From: Stercorarius parasiticus
Taxonomy: Eukaryota > Chordata > Aves > Charadriiformes > Stercorariidae
Assembly: GCA_013396915.1 (NCBI GenBank)
Contig: VWZL01004332.1
Location: 310,515 to 374,514, forward strand
Length of the DNA: 64,000 nt
Direction: 5' to 3'
Of this stretch, positions 24,216 to 37,200 are shown one piece after another (positions within the stretch are counted from its first letter, which is position 1; every line of letters starts with the position of its first letter). The notes below the pieces were generated by a model. The model saw only the letters and a program-made list of their open reading frames with translations. It was not told where the DNA came from and made no database searches. The position numbers were made by a program, and so were the translations under genes.

Positions 24216-27200
24216 TCAAGCAGAATAGTTTCATGCATCAGCTCAAAGAAATCCTCTAAAAATTAGCCATATATCTAGCATCTCTTTTCCACAAAATAAC
24301 TATTAGCTACTTCTCCAACAATTCTGGCAGGCAAATTTCAAAAACTGCCTTCTACTAGTAGCACAGGAAATTAAAAGCATCTCACAAATTACCCAGTCCC
24401 TGCTATAACTGAAAAGTCCCTCTGGGGCCACCTGACATACTCTTCTTTGATCTCCCCTTCCCCTTGTAAACCATATAGCCCTTGCCACTCAAATTAAAAA
24501 CATACAGCTTTTTCATCTCCAGTCTCTGCAATGGTAGCTTATGCATTTATGCTGTGCCTTATAGCATTGTCAGCTTTATGTTTCTCCTATTAAACAATGA
24601 TTTGACAAAATTGTTCAGTGAAAAGATCCTTCTCTCTTTGTGAGTGATTTTCATTAACATGGGGTGATTCTCATTGAACTTCTGGTTTGAAAACTTCTGA
24701 CTGATTAGTGAGGATCCTTATTACTTACCTGCTTACCCTACATCTGCTTCTCAAAGAAGTCAGAGATTCATGGAGTTTATAATATATCATGTCATCCAGT
24801 AAACAAATGGCTTCTTCCTCTTATACAGGAGTTCGTTACACTGCACGCATACAGCAGCTGTCACACTGTCTTTTCTTTTGTCCATCAAGTCCAGATGCTT
24901 GTCTCCTGCAGTGGCCAAACACCTCATCATACATCAAATACTTCAGACTATTTTGCACAGTAAGCAAAATTTCCTTTCTGATCTCCATAGTGGCTGAAGT
25001 CTGCTTACAGTTGTCTTACTAATTTTAGTGACAGCGTAGCTTTTGGTCAGGATATTTGTCAACATATTACAACCTAGGTATAAAATTTAGGCTTTATAGT
25101 GTCTTCCTCTTTGGTAGTAAAGGAATGGGGGAAAAAGCAGCAAGACACATCTCTCCTCTTGCATCACCAGTGAAGCAACAGGCACATTTGCAGTCCTTAT
25201 GCATCGCTAGGTGTGTGCTTTGCCATAGCTAGTCAGGTATTTCATCTTCCCTACAATCTGCAAAACACATGCCTCTAGGGAAAGGAAAAAAAAAAAAAGG
25301 AAAGAAGAAAAGTCATCAAGTTTTCTCTACATTCCTCTGAGATAATTACATCAAGCCCTTATGAAGTAAAGGTTCAAGTTTTTGAAAGAATTCTAACAGA
25401 GCTGTGACAAAATTAACAAAACAGTAAAACTACTCATTAAGCTTTCTGTAGTTCTGCCTAATATTGAGCATAATCCCATGTCTCCCCAAAACCCGCTGGG
25501 CTCAGGACTAATGGAACAGAAGCAGATATCTTTTTTGAGTCTTGCAGTGATGAACCAAATGTTATTTTGCTTTTTAGTACTTGACTTTCTATCTCAGGTC
25601 GGTGCTCTAACATCAGTCAGACTCAAGAGAGTAACTAGAAGTGACATAATTTCCAAAATATACCCTGCAGCACAATGTAAAATGATGTAGTTAAATAAAA
25701 ACAGTGTGTTGGGTAATTGGGAGCTGAACTTATTTATTACAAATTGAACAACTTCACAGACCTAATTAAGTGTATCTTCTGAACATAACTAGTAAATAGA
25801 AAGGCATCATTGCTGTCTGTGATATGCTATATGATAATTTCTCTACTTAAGGTAAGCTAGGATCATCAAAAGACTAGGAAAAGAGCTTCAAACATTGTTT
25901 CCCACCTTGATCTATCCAGTTGCTGAGCAGACCCCATGATAAGGGCAGCATTATCAGAGCTAGCTTATTCCTGCCCTTAAAGGGCTGTTCCAGCAGCTGA
26001 AGCTTCCTCAGCTGTCAGGTAAAACCTGGTCTGCCCCTTCCTTTTTCGTACAGGTCTATGCATGAGAAACTAGAGAAGTGGTGCTTAGAGGGGCTATTCT
26101 GGCATTAAATAACTGGAATACACTTCTATGCCCAGGACATCCTCCTCTGGACTGCTAATTCTGATTACAGGTGTACAGCTCTAAAAACTAGTTGCGTATT
26201 CCAATTCAATTGTAATTCAGATAGTTTTTATAATAACAAACAATTGACATTACAGTTTCTTTATTTTATTACACTCACAACATGGTTGCTTGGTATGAAT
26301 TTTCACTTTGAAAACTATTGCCAATTTCAAACCAGAACTGGTAATTTACAAAAAAACAGACACACGCTCATAGAAAGTTGACAAAGTGCTCTCTGTTTCA
26401 TAGTGAGACAGAGATAAGTCTTAATGAAATGAAAAGGTAACAGAAAACAAAGCAAAAGAACTCCAAAGTTCAGTAACATGCTATTTAATACCAGGGTAGA
26501 AGTCATATTACCGAAGAAGTTTTTGTGACATTATAATAACGGAACAAAAAAGAAGCTATGAGTCAAATGAAACTATGAGCAAAAATATGACAGTTCTGTC
26601 CCTGGAATACTTTAATATAAAGACCTACCTACTTACAAAATCTAGCAACAATGAACTAATAATACAATGGGGTGGTAACATAACTCTCAGACATTAAGTG
26701 ACCATTCAGGAACAGGCTCCTTGTATCACAGTGAAGTTTTCATTTACAAAGATCATTTCTCCTCAGAGCTCTTTAACCTGTGTCTCAACATCTCCTTCTT
26801 CCCTTGCTGCGCTCCTACTTTCTAATGACTTCTGTTCTGACCTTAGCATGTTTTTGCATACTTCTTGCATAATTTACCAGGCTAGCTGTCAACCTTCGAC
26901 ATTCCGCTCCCTTGTAACAAAGACATCCAAAAATATCTTGTGTTGGATCCTTCTAGAACCTACAGAAATAGCTGGGTTCTGATGAGAAGATTTTTCCTGT
27001 CCATTAAGGGAAACCAGTGGGTTCTCCATATGTGGCATCTGCTGTAATTAAAAGTTGGTCCTATTTACACTTCCTTATTTCAGCCAACCAAATTTCATAC
27101 AACTTTCTTTATGCAGTTGTTTTATACACCTGTTATTTTTCACAAACGATACAAAAGTAAAAACCTGGGTAGGCAGGTAGAATCCCCTAACCAAAATGCA

Positions 27201-27591
27201 GGTTTTACTTTTTCTCAACACCAGTGCACATGCTAGTTCTGATATTTAAAGACTCCGTTGAAGTTAGTATACCCAGTTCTGATTTAATATGCAAATGTCA
27301 TTGAGATCTAGCCTGAAAAATAGTAACATTCTAGTCCCATTCAAAATGCTTACCCAAGAAAGAAAATCTGTCAAGAAAGGAATGAGGAAGCGATCTAGAT
27401 TGGTGTACAAAAAGAACACTGTGCTGCAGTTGCTAAATGCTTTCCAACAGAAATCTGTTACGGTAATTTCATTGTCATGGTTCAAGGGAATTTCTCTAAA
27501 ACCTTACTTGCTGCTGTAGCTACACCATGAGCTCCGAAAGTAGTTAAAAGCTGAATCTTAGCATCAATAGGCTACAATGTGTAACCCTGCA
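24216..27591. other. Unique non-coding DNA
   Basis: Contains a purine-only tract (25277-25312, GGGAAAGGAAAA type) and otherwise unremarkable AT-rich sequence. A somewhat GC-richer patch at about 25910-26060 is not recognised. No exon is seen. Confidence 0.5.
25277..25312. repeat. Purine-only tract
   Basis: Thirty-six bases of only A and G, including a 12-A core. Homopurine tracts of this kind are simple sequence. Confidence 0.8.
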
Positions 27592-27608
27592 TTTTTTTTT
27601 TTTTTTTT
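27592..27608. repeat. Poly-T run (17)
   Basis: Seventeen T bases followed by AAATTTTC. No SINE or pseudogene body is recognised next to it. Confidence 0.85.
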
Positions 27609-30600
27609 AAATTTTCTAATAGAAAGAGCAAATGAATCATCCATCCTTTCCCTTTTAGATCAAATTCAGACATGGCATATGCAGGTTGCCGAAGCTGTGT
27701 TTACCAGCTTTGGTGAGAGGGTCCTGATGCCATTTCACTCAAAAGAAAAAATCCCATTGATACTAAGGCCAACAGAATGTCATATATATAGCATTTAGAT
27801 GCCAACGAATCTAGTTATTTCCTAACATGGATGGATCTGAGCATCCACAGTAACCATTAATTTCCATCAGAAGCATGTGTGGTCTGGCCCTCTTAAAATC
27901 AGATTAAATATCCTTAAAGTGATTACTGTTTTCAGAATTAGCACTATGTTTGACATTGAAAGCATCTGAAGCTAAGTGGAAAATCTTTTTTTTCCCCAAA
28001 AGAACAGTCATCATTAAGAAAAGGAGGATTAATAAATGGCTTCAAATCTTTCAGTTTCTGAAAGTCTTTCACTAAGTGATGTTCTCTTCTTAGAAGTCAT
28101 TTATGGGAAGTATTAAATTGCCAATCATTCAGGATCATATAGCACTGATCATTTAAACCGTATATGATTCCTCTATAGGAACGATGCATGGCACAAGAAT
28201 GCTGTGTCTCCCTGGGGGACATTATTGTACTTTTTTTTTTTATTTCTTAGAGCTTGCTGTGGTAGCTTGGCAGAGTGTGGTCCTGTGACAGGTATCTCTG
28301 TGATATGTGAATAGCAACAACATGAGGAATCGAACTGTATCTTTTGAGAACAAGTTTGCTTTGGTTCCTACTGATACTGGGTTTAGCAAGATACCAGCTA
28401 GAAAAAAAGGTAAATTGCTAAGCACAAAATAAACCTGTGCATACTGCAGGAGATGAAGGAGAGGGAACAGAAAGGTACCAGCTGAAATCCACTGGCAGAT
28501 ATAGACCATAAAGATTAAACCTTTTGATCAGCAGTTTTATTTGCTGACAGAAAATGATATGAGAACCTCTTAGACGCTTTTTTCCTGCTTTCCAATGTTT
28601 CTCAGAGGTCTGTGATTTGTCTCAGTGAAGGCATACTTCAGAGAACGACAATGTTTACAGCTAGATGAAAGGTGGCAAGACCATACAAGAACAATCACAC
28701 GAGTCAGAAATTTATTTTGGATTCATTGTTTACTTGCCCTGCATATACTTACCTCTGTATGAACAATATCTGATTTGAGTGATAGCAAAGGGAATGTGTT
28801 TGAGGCTCGTACCAGTATTCATCTCTTGAGGAAAGTAAACTTGGTTTTGGTGCCAGCAGCTCCTTCACAAAACTCCTAAAACTTACATAAATCTGTCACA
28901 TTTCTCCTTTTCAGAGGGAAAAAAAACCCCAACACATTCCTAAGTTCACCACACTCTGTCAAAAGCATAGTAAATTGATCATATTCTCCCCTCTCTTTGT
29001 TAGCCATATTTAACCAGTCATCACACAAAAATATTGCCATGGTAACATATAGTGAGAGCAACAATAAATAGCAAAGACATCGGGAGAACATAATTTATGT
29101 ATAGTCCAGAGGGTTTTACTCACTTGGAACATTGCTGAGTGATTCTGAAGAACAAATTAATTAAAATTAGCAAATTTGCAAATAGCAGAAGAAAGAACAA
29201 CAACTCAGGAGTCTTGTCAAAGAATCCTCTTCTCTGTCTCTTTCCATCTTTAGCCATTTGTAAACCCCTTTCTCTCATTCTCCCCTGCTGTGGAGCACAG
29301 AAACTTTCCATATCTGCCACCTGGTATGTAAATCACAGAGTGTTCGTGATGTTGTATACTTTCCAAAAAACTGGAAATGCAGTTAGTTGTGAAACTATAA
29401 CATCTGGGTGAGAAAATCATTCTTGCAGAAAGTGACATAGTAACTCTAATGTTTTTATGAGGAAAACAGATCTGCCCAAGAGCTGATATGCTAGACGGCA
29501 GGGCAAATTCTATTGTGATTTATGCATCTTGTAACCCAAATACAACTCAGACAACCAATTTGCGACAAGCTATGATGGCAGCTTGGAAGAAAATTACTTT
29601 CACTGTTGGCTATTCAAGGAAGGAAACTGTATGTTTGATCTTAATGAAGATCTTCAGAAATCAGACCGGTCTTAATGGGTATAAAAATAACACCAAAGCA
29701 AAAAAGAAAAAAATAAAATCAAAGATCTGCTTCATAGCTTTATCGTGGACTATCTCCAAACAGGGTATAGATGTACAGAGGTGACACAGACATTGACGGC
29801 ATCAGGTTAGCAAGAGATAACAAATGAGTACATTAGGGTGTCTCAGTACAGATTTCAGGACAGCAAAGCATTGTCTCCGTTAGAAATGTAATACTCTGCA
29901 CACCTGATATCTCACAGTGCAGATTGTGAAATGACTGCAGGCCCTGCAAGGGTCAATATGGCACAGAAGCCTTTACAGGGATATTAATTGCAATGGTGGT
30001 CTCCGTGTATCAACAATCTCACTGCTATAGTATTTAAATGGTGGATAAAAATAAAGTAATGGCCAAATGATTTCAATAACTAACAGGCTAAAATTATTTC
30101 CATTGTAAACGCTTTCCCTTAATTTTTTACAACTAACACTTTCAAAATATAAAGCATTCTGTTTTAACCGAGGAAGAACAACAACACACTAAAATTCTTC
30201 ATGTTAGCCTTGAATAGGAACATCAATACAGACGAAACACCTGACACCAAACCCAAGTGCATTACATAGGGATATTCAGAAATCATTCAGTACTCAAAAC
30301 CAACACGAATATTTCTCTCTTTCTCTCTCGCTTGCTCCCTGTCTGGGGAATAGTTATATCTTAGTGGGTGGAATTACGATGTTTGACTTGGCAGTGCGGT
30401 GGAAGCATCACATGGCTTATAATGAAGGCCCAGAGTGCTGTTTCTATTATTGGTAGCTGGTTATGTCACCAGAATGTTCTCACATGTCAAGAGCAGGTGT
30501 CCCCACTGCTGCATTATAAATAAAATGATTTTCACTCAGAATTTGGATTTTAAATGAAAGCAGCAGCAAGCAACCAGCTATTGCATCTCTAAATAACAGC

Positions 30601-33600
30601 ATTTAGGCAAAGAAAGAAAACAGGTAATCTGCGATCATACTCATGGAAAAGCAGGTTTTAAAAACAGAACATCTAGCAGTAAGCAGAACAATTTGAAATT
30701 AACAGCATATAATAAAGGTATGAACATTTAAAGACACCAGGAATTAGAAGGATCAAAGAAAACAGTATTTGAAAACCATTTAATGTATAATTAGGTTAAG
30801 CATGTGTGTTTGGAGAAACTCAAAACTAACTCAGAACCTATTGTCAGATTTTAAACAAAAGCCAATTAAACTTTTCCACAAAACTCGGAAAAGTTCTGTT
30901 AGTATTTCGATTCCTCTGGGCATTGCTTGGTCCAAGCACATGAAGATTTAATATGGAAAGAGCAACATTTCTTCTAAGTTTTTCATGGAGAATTTGAGTT
31001 GTCTATTCATGTTAAACTCAAAGGCAACCAAGTTGGCCTAGAAATCAAAGGTCTCAAGTAGTCTCCAGTTCCATACAATATTCCACTAACTTAAGCTTGA
31101 TCAGTAATAACGACTATTAGTCAGTATTTTTTTACTCCAAAGACTGTCGAGTTGGCTTCTTGGGTTCATGATGAAATTTCTGTGTAAGTCATGGGAGAAC
31201 GATATCTCAGGTGGGTAGTGGGGCACTCACTGGTGATATAGGAGGCGGCTTACTTAAATGAACAAAGGAAAACAGGGAAATTAATGCAGGATTCCCAGAT
31301 CTGATATGTTTAATACGAGCGTATTCCTCAGTACCTTAGAGCTCTTTTTCTCAAGTTTTACCTTGAGAAACTTCCGAAGGTCTTAATTTCATGTCAGTAG
31401 AAAAGGAAAAAATTAAAGATAATCACTACTCTTTTGTAGAATTACATAAGAGTTTGGGCAAGAAACTTTTAAGAATGTAATTTTCTGTCACCTTTCTCTG
31501 CTGCTCAATTCATCAAGCTTCCAGTGAATTCTGGGATACTTCTATACAAAGCAGGATCTAGAACCATGAAATTTTGTATCTTTGCAAAATAAAGAAAGAA
31601 ATAAGTACATAGAAACATACACAAAGAAATAAATCAATTTCATTAGCTTGGAGATGGTTTCCACTTCCATAAAACTCTAACGATAACCGAGTAAAACACA
31701 CCACTGTCATTCTTTGGTTGTTGTTTTTCCTTTTTTAGAGTAAGACAGGATGCACTCTGCATATCCACATGCAGCTTTAGATAACACAATGCAAAAGGAA
31801 CAGTTATTCTCTCACAAATGCAGCTGCTACACCAGGAGGAGATAACATTCAATAACATTCACCAACTTCCAAATGAGCCAAGCGTCAGAAACAAGACAGT
31901 GAGATGGTGTAATGCGGACTGCCAGGTTGCCACTGTATCCCTAGAGGATGATTCTCCATCATGTCTAATGGGGTGCTCTGTGCAATGTGCCTATTTGCAT
32001 AGTAATTTTGTGTGGAGTATCCCTGACCACCAGCCTTCTACCAGAACTAGAGGGAGGAGAATCCAAACTTCCACACCAAAAAATGTAGCCGTTGGAATGA
32101 GAAAAGAAAGGATGGCATGAGTGAGAAAACTGAGAGGGGAGCTGAAAGGGAAAACAGGATTATTTGAATTCCTTCAGTATATAATTAAAGGAAATACAGA
32201 GACTGATTGAATTCCAGATCCTTGAAAATCACATTCTGTTCCTAAAACACAAGCCCAGATTGTTGACTGATGTAAATAAATGCAACTTCATTGGCTTGAA
32301 GGGAACAGTATCAATGTATATCAGCTGAGGTTTTGGCAAATCCTCCTTCCGAAGTTCAGTCGACACCCACAGGTTCTCAGGTCAGTGGACACAGGTATAT
32401 AAGACTCATTTCCAACATACTGTGATGACAAATAGATACAATTACCATTTTCTCCTCATTGCTCATCACAATAAATTTTCACTTTATTTTTCATGCCAGG
32501 AAACTGTACATATTAACATCACCAAACCCATATTCTGGCAGACTCTGAGGGTTTCCACAGATTCTTGTCTGCCAGCTTCTTTTTGTGACTTGCCACAAAA
32601 AGTGATGTACAAGGTAATGCAGAGGGAATTTCTGTTAATTATCAGCATCAAAGAAATACAGTTTATGTGAATTAATTTAAGAATGAGAATATGATCTGCA
32701 TCAACAGCCCTATAATTAGACATCTTCTCGCCACAGCAGTACCAGAGAGATCTATCTTTTGTGTTTCAGCTGTAGGTCTAACCTTGGCTTGGAATAACAG
32801 TTTCTATCAGAAAGAGAGGATTTCAGTCTCACACATTCATTTAGTCCTTGGACTGTGCTCCGAGAATGCAAATTAGTCTACTGTTTGAGTGAATGACATC
32901 TGTGCAACTGGTAGAAATGCACATATGACTGAACAGATATCACTGACTTCTGTCAAGTCAGCAATGATTCATTATGAACAAGAAGCATATGAATCCTGAA
33001 CTAAGACTCAGAAGGTGTCATGTCCTATAGCTTTGTCACCCAGACCTTATGTGCTCAGAGAAGCCTAACAACTTATCAAGGATATGATGGATGGCAACAT
33101 ACTATCGGACTCGACTCTCTCTGGTAGTTCTCACCAGCACATCTGATCATTCCCCAGAAAGGAAATCACTCTGTACAACGTATTTTCTCTGGATATCACG
33201 GGGCTTATTTCTCTACCTTCAGGTTTGAAGACAGAATGAACACAGGGAATAGAAAACGTGTGAAATAAGAACTATTATGTTTTGCATAACAGATGAAGGG
33301 AAATGAGGGAGTAGAGGTGTTTTCAGTGCCTAGAAGTGGGGTTTTTTTTCCACTTTCTCCTCTCCATAACCTCTTAGTAAAAATTTATTTCCTGAAGAGA
33401 AGTGAGGAACATGTAGGGAACGTACCAAATCAGTGCAAGCTTTCTCCATGAACTGACAATACTTCCAGGTAAATAAATTATGACACTGATTTTAACTCAA
33501 GACATAGGTCACAATAACCAGAACACAGAGTTCACTGCATACTTTATATCTGAAAAAAATTCCAAACCTGAGCAAAATACTTGCATTGATTTTTCTGGTA

Positions 33601-33785
33601 TGAAGTAAAAACATTTGGTCAAATCAAGATTTTGCTGGAGACAGTTGCATATCGATTATGTTCCTGAAACTGAATTATTATTTTTTTTTAAGCAAATATT
33701 CCAGCTGTAGTGCTTTAAGATAAGTGAACCATAGTCATTTAAAAAATCTAGTACAGAGAGTGAGGTGAATTGAATAGTGGCAGAA
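27609..33785. other. Unique non-coding DNA
   Basis: AT-rich unique sequence with a short T run (28231-28241) and a pyrimidine tract (30312-30329). An ATG-started open frame at 31818-32120 (100 codons, A at -3) is the longest clearly ATG-initiated frame outside repeats that I checked, but it has no recognisable domain. The stretch 30380-30600 has a mixed-composition look that could be regulatory, which cannot be shown from sequence alone. Confidence 0.5.
30312..30329. repeat. Pyrimidine (CT) tract
   Basis: Eighteen bases of only C and T, with CTCTCT units. Simple sequence. Confidence 0.75.
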
Positions 33786-34208
33786 CACCTGGGCTCAGAG
33801 GGTGGTGATCACTGGCATCAAGTCCAGTTGTAGGCCAGCAACTAGCAGTGAACCCCAGGGTTCAATACTGGCTCTAATACTGTTCAACATTTTCATTAGT
33901 GATCTGGATGATGGAGCAGAGTGGACTCTCAGCAAATCTGCAGATAACACAAAACTGGGAGGAGTGGCTGGACACGAGAGGGTCATGCTGCCATCCAGAA
34001 GGACCTGGACAGGCTGGAGAAATGGGCTGGCAGGAACCACACGAAGTTCAAGGGCAATTGCAAAGTCCTGAACCTGAGCACGAACAATCCCAGGCACCAG
34101 CAGATGCTGGGGGCCACCCAGCTGCAAAGCAGCTTGGCCAAAAAGGACCTGGGGGTCCTGGTAGAGGACAGATTGAACATAAGCTGGTATGAACACGAGC
34201 TGGGCAGT
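33786..34208 (+). mobile_element. Decayed CR1 LINE internal fragment (RT region)
   Basis: This is an internal piece of CR1 ORF2, covering the reverse transcriptase domain and the region after it. The frame starting at 33802 shows [20 protein letters not shown], the RT segment leading to the catalytic loop. It then shows [10 protein letters not shown], where CR1-type RTs carry an aromatic or similar residue followed by ADD. The second catalytic Asp is replaced by Asn, so the active site is lost. The coding match then moves to another phase at about 33978 (a frameshift), where [16 protein letters not shown] and LGATQLQSSLAKKDLGVLV are readable, up to about 34186. The downstream ORF2 end, the 3' UTR and the octamer tail are missing. 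That is unusual, since CR1 copies are normally truncated at the 5' side, and it implies later deletion or rearrangement. The edges are approximate. Confidence 0.9.
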
Positions 34209-37200
34209 TCAGTGGGGTTTTTTCCTGTTTGTTTTTAATCCCAACAAAGGTAACAAGATCTAACAAACATCCCTACCCTAACTCACACACGCCCAAACAG
34301 GAATAAGAACCTCCACCTCTCTGGCTTTTTAACGTTTTATTTCTTGTTCTATTTTCAGGGACTTATTAAAACCAAATAACAAGTGTTCAAAGAAAAGAGC
34401 AAAGGCAAATTCACATTGATTTGGATGCTTTTTGAAAGTGTGAATTCAAAGGCTACATAGTTTGAGCTTTCAAAGCTCCACAATTAACATCATGTAAGCT
34501 GCCATTATCCAGGAATATGTTGGGAAACCCTCTGTTCTGCACACGTAAAATCTACTTGAACTGAATCAATTTCTGCCACAAAAATAACAAAAATTATTGC
34601 TTAAAATCCCAACTTACTTCTCATCAGAGAGCAAATACGACAGGCAAATCTATACATGTTATTCCTAAATCTCCATTTTTTTTACCTCTGTCTCAGATTT
34701 TATAAGATCATCTGATCTAATTCAGATCCTATTCCACCAAAACCCCTGCTCTTTTCCAATTCTTTATTTTCCTCTGTGCAAATAGACCATTCTTCCATGA
34801 ACTGCAGAAAGAGGCTTTCTGCCTACAAAGCTCAGCATGCGTCTCATGCAACAGCTAAGAAACAAGGCTTGTGAAAAAGACAACTGAATAAACCTAAGCA
34901 AACTCCACCAGGTTGTTTCGTACCTTGGAGGTTTATTTCTCCAAATATGCTCTACGTGTTTTTGAGAATATTCACTTTCGGAGATCTCCAGTGGTCCTGT
35001 TATAAGACAACTAGACTTGGCTTTCTAGAAATGTTCTAAATTAAATAACTTTATTTATTTGATTTTTATCTTTCTAGATTTTTGTTATGATATTATAATC
35101 TCTGGTAAGTGTGGAAACAGAGTAATTGCATAGTGGATCAAACCACCCACCTCAGAGATAGTCCTATTAGTAGTGATAGTATTCTAATGGTTGTCAACAA
35201 CAAACTTGAAGAAAATGCTTAAAAAGTTTCTTTGTTTCTGGAGTTCAGTAGTTTAGGGAATACCAAAGACAGAGGCTTCATTGGTACATTGTCCTAATTA
35301 TCACCAGTAGAGGAGGCTTTGTCACTTGTATGTCCATTTATTTTACTACTCACTGGCAAAAGGATGCTTAGAAATCCTTTTAAAACTTACTTAAGATGCC
35401 ATAATTAGAATCAACATTTTGTTTAATTAATTATTTCTAGTCAAATTTTACCTTTGAGCAGGTGCTAGCCAGCCCATTTTAAAATCAATGCAATCCTAAT
35501 ATAAGAGGAGCAACCTGAACTCCCACTGGAAAACTAAGTTATGCACAACTACCTCAACTATTTTGTGATTGTTCTCCTTGCATAACCTCTGGAAGCACAC
35601 TTTGCACGACTAAGTAAATTGAGCATACTATAAGTAAGCTTACATGGGTCTTTGCAATCATATTTTAAAGCACTATCACTGCACAGATAAGCTTACAACC
35701 TAAATAAAGGCATACAACAATCAAAATAACACGGCAATCTCCAATATTACTTATTTAATTCTGCCTCAAATAGAAAAAAAAACAGGGACTCTCAACATTT
35801 TTTCAAATTACCTTTAGTTCATTGGGTGTGCTGTTAAGTCCTCTGTTCTGGGTACTTGAGGGAGAATTCAAGCCTTTCATGCCAAAAGCATAGTTATATT
35901 TTTCTAAGCTTCAAAGGCCACCAGGGGAGGAAGTGAAGTGCTGCTGGGGACTGGGGGATGCTGCCAGCTTAAACCTACAATACATACATTATGGAAGGCT
36001 TTGGACTGAAGGGATACAGGACACCAAGGGAAATACCGTCATTACTGGGTCCAGGACTTCTTTATGCACAGTCACACATACAACCTGCAGGGTATGGTAT
36101 GTGGTGCAGCCCAGGTGCTATTTGGCTCTAGAGGAAAATCCCTACCCTACTATTTGCCTGTAGTTAGAGCTTGGGCAGAACTTCTCAATGAACATACCAT
36201 GTATCTGAGCTGTGCATAGGGCCCAGATTCTGGTCTGGTCCACATCTCATCTTTAATTACAAAACAATGAAAGGAAACCAAGACACATGTACCAGAAGCG
36301 TCCATAATATTGCGGTTGCTTTGGAAGCACATGCTTTAATAATCTAGTAAAAGCTTTTCAACATAGAAACCTTACTAATTTTCACCTAGGAATGTATAAC
36401 CTATGTTGCAATAATTTTGATAATGAAAAACATAGGAAAAGATATTCAAGAATATGTCATGTGGGATCTCTAATTGCCCTAATAAACCTTTCTGAAGACT
36501 TGCAGGAAAATCTGCAAGTAGACTTTTCAGACATGTCATCAGTCTTTAATTTTTGCTGCCCAGTTGTGCTCCTTACTGCTCTAATTGAATAGTTGTATTT
36601 GAAGGTTGATTTTTATTTTTTTTTCTTAAACACATTAAGGATTTTTCTTTACCTTCTCAGGGTCTAAATACACCCTATGTGGCAAGAATTAAGCTGACTA
36701 ATTTTTGTGTGCAGGCTGACAAGATTCATGTTCTGATTGTCTTTCTGGCATTAATAATAGTTCTGTCAAAGTTACTGAGGCTAATTCTTGTTTTGCTCAT
36801 TTATATTATTTTATTTGTATATGACATGCTATTAGTCATCATTATCATGCATATTGTTAAACACACAAGTCTCAACTTCGCATGTACGTATTTGTTTAAT
36901 GATTTCACTTCACATTAGCATCAGAAAGACTCCTCTTGTGGACAGACAAGAAGAGATAGGCATAGAACTTTTGCATGCTTTAAGATGTTTTAAAACTTAC
37001 TTTAGAGATGCAAAATTACTCTTTCAAAGGCAACATTACCACTGAATTGCAGAAACATGCTTTCCAAATTACTCCAAAGCTCTAAGACCACATCAACTAC
37101 AGGCTCAACTTCAGAGAACTGAGTTCCATATACGCTCAGATTTCCTACTTTGTACTCAAGCAAGAAAAAGGAATTGTGGGCTTGATATTCTGCGCTGTCA

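Noticed and set aside
33899..34192. Plus-strand open frame and minus-strand frames (33795-34266) over the CR1 fragment as genes
   Set aside because: They are off-frame or antisense translations of the CR1 reverse transcriptase region, kept open by its GC-rich composition.
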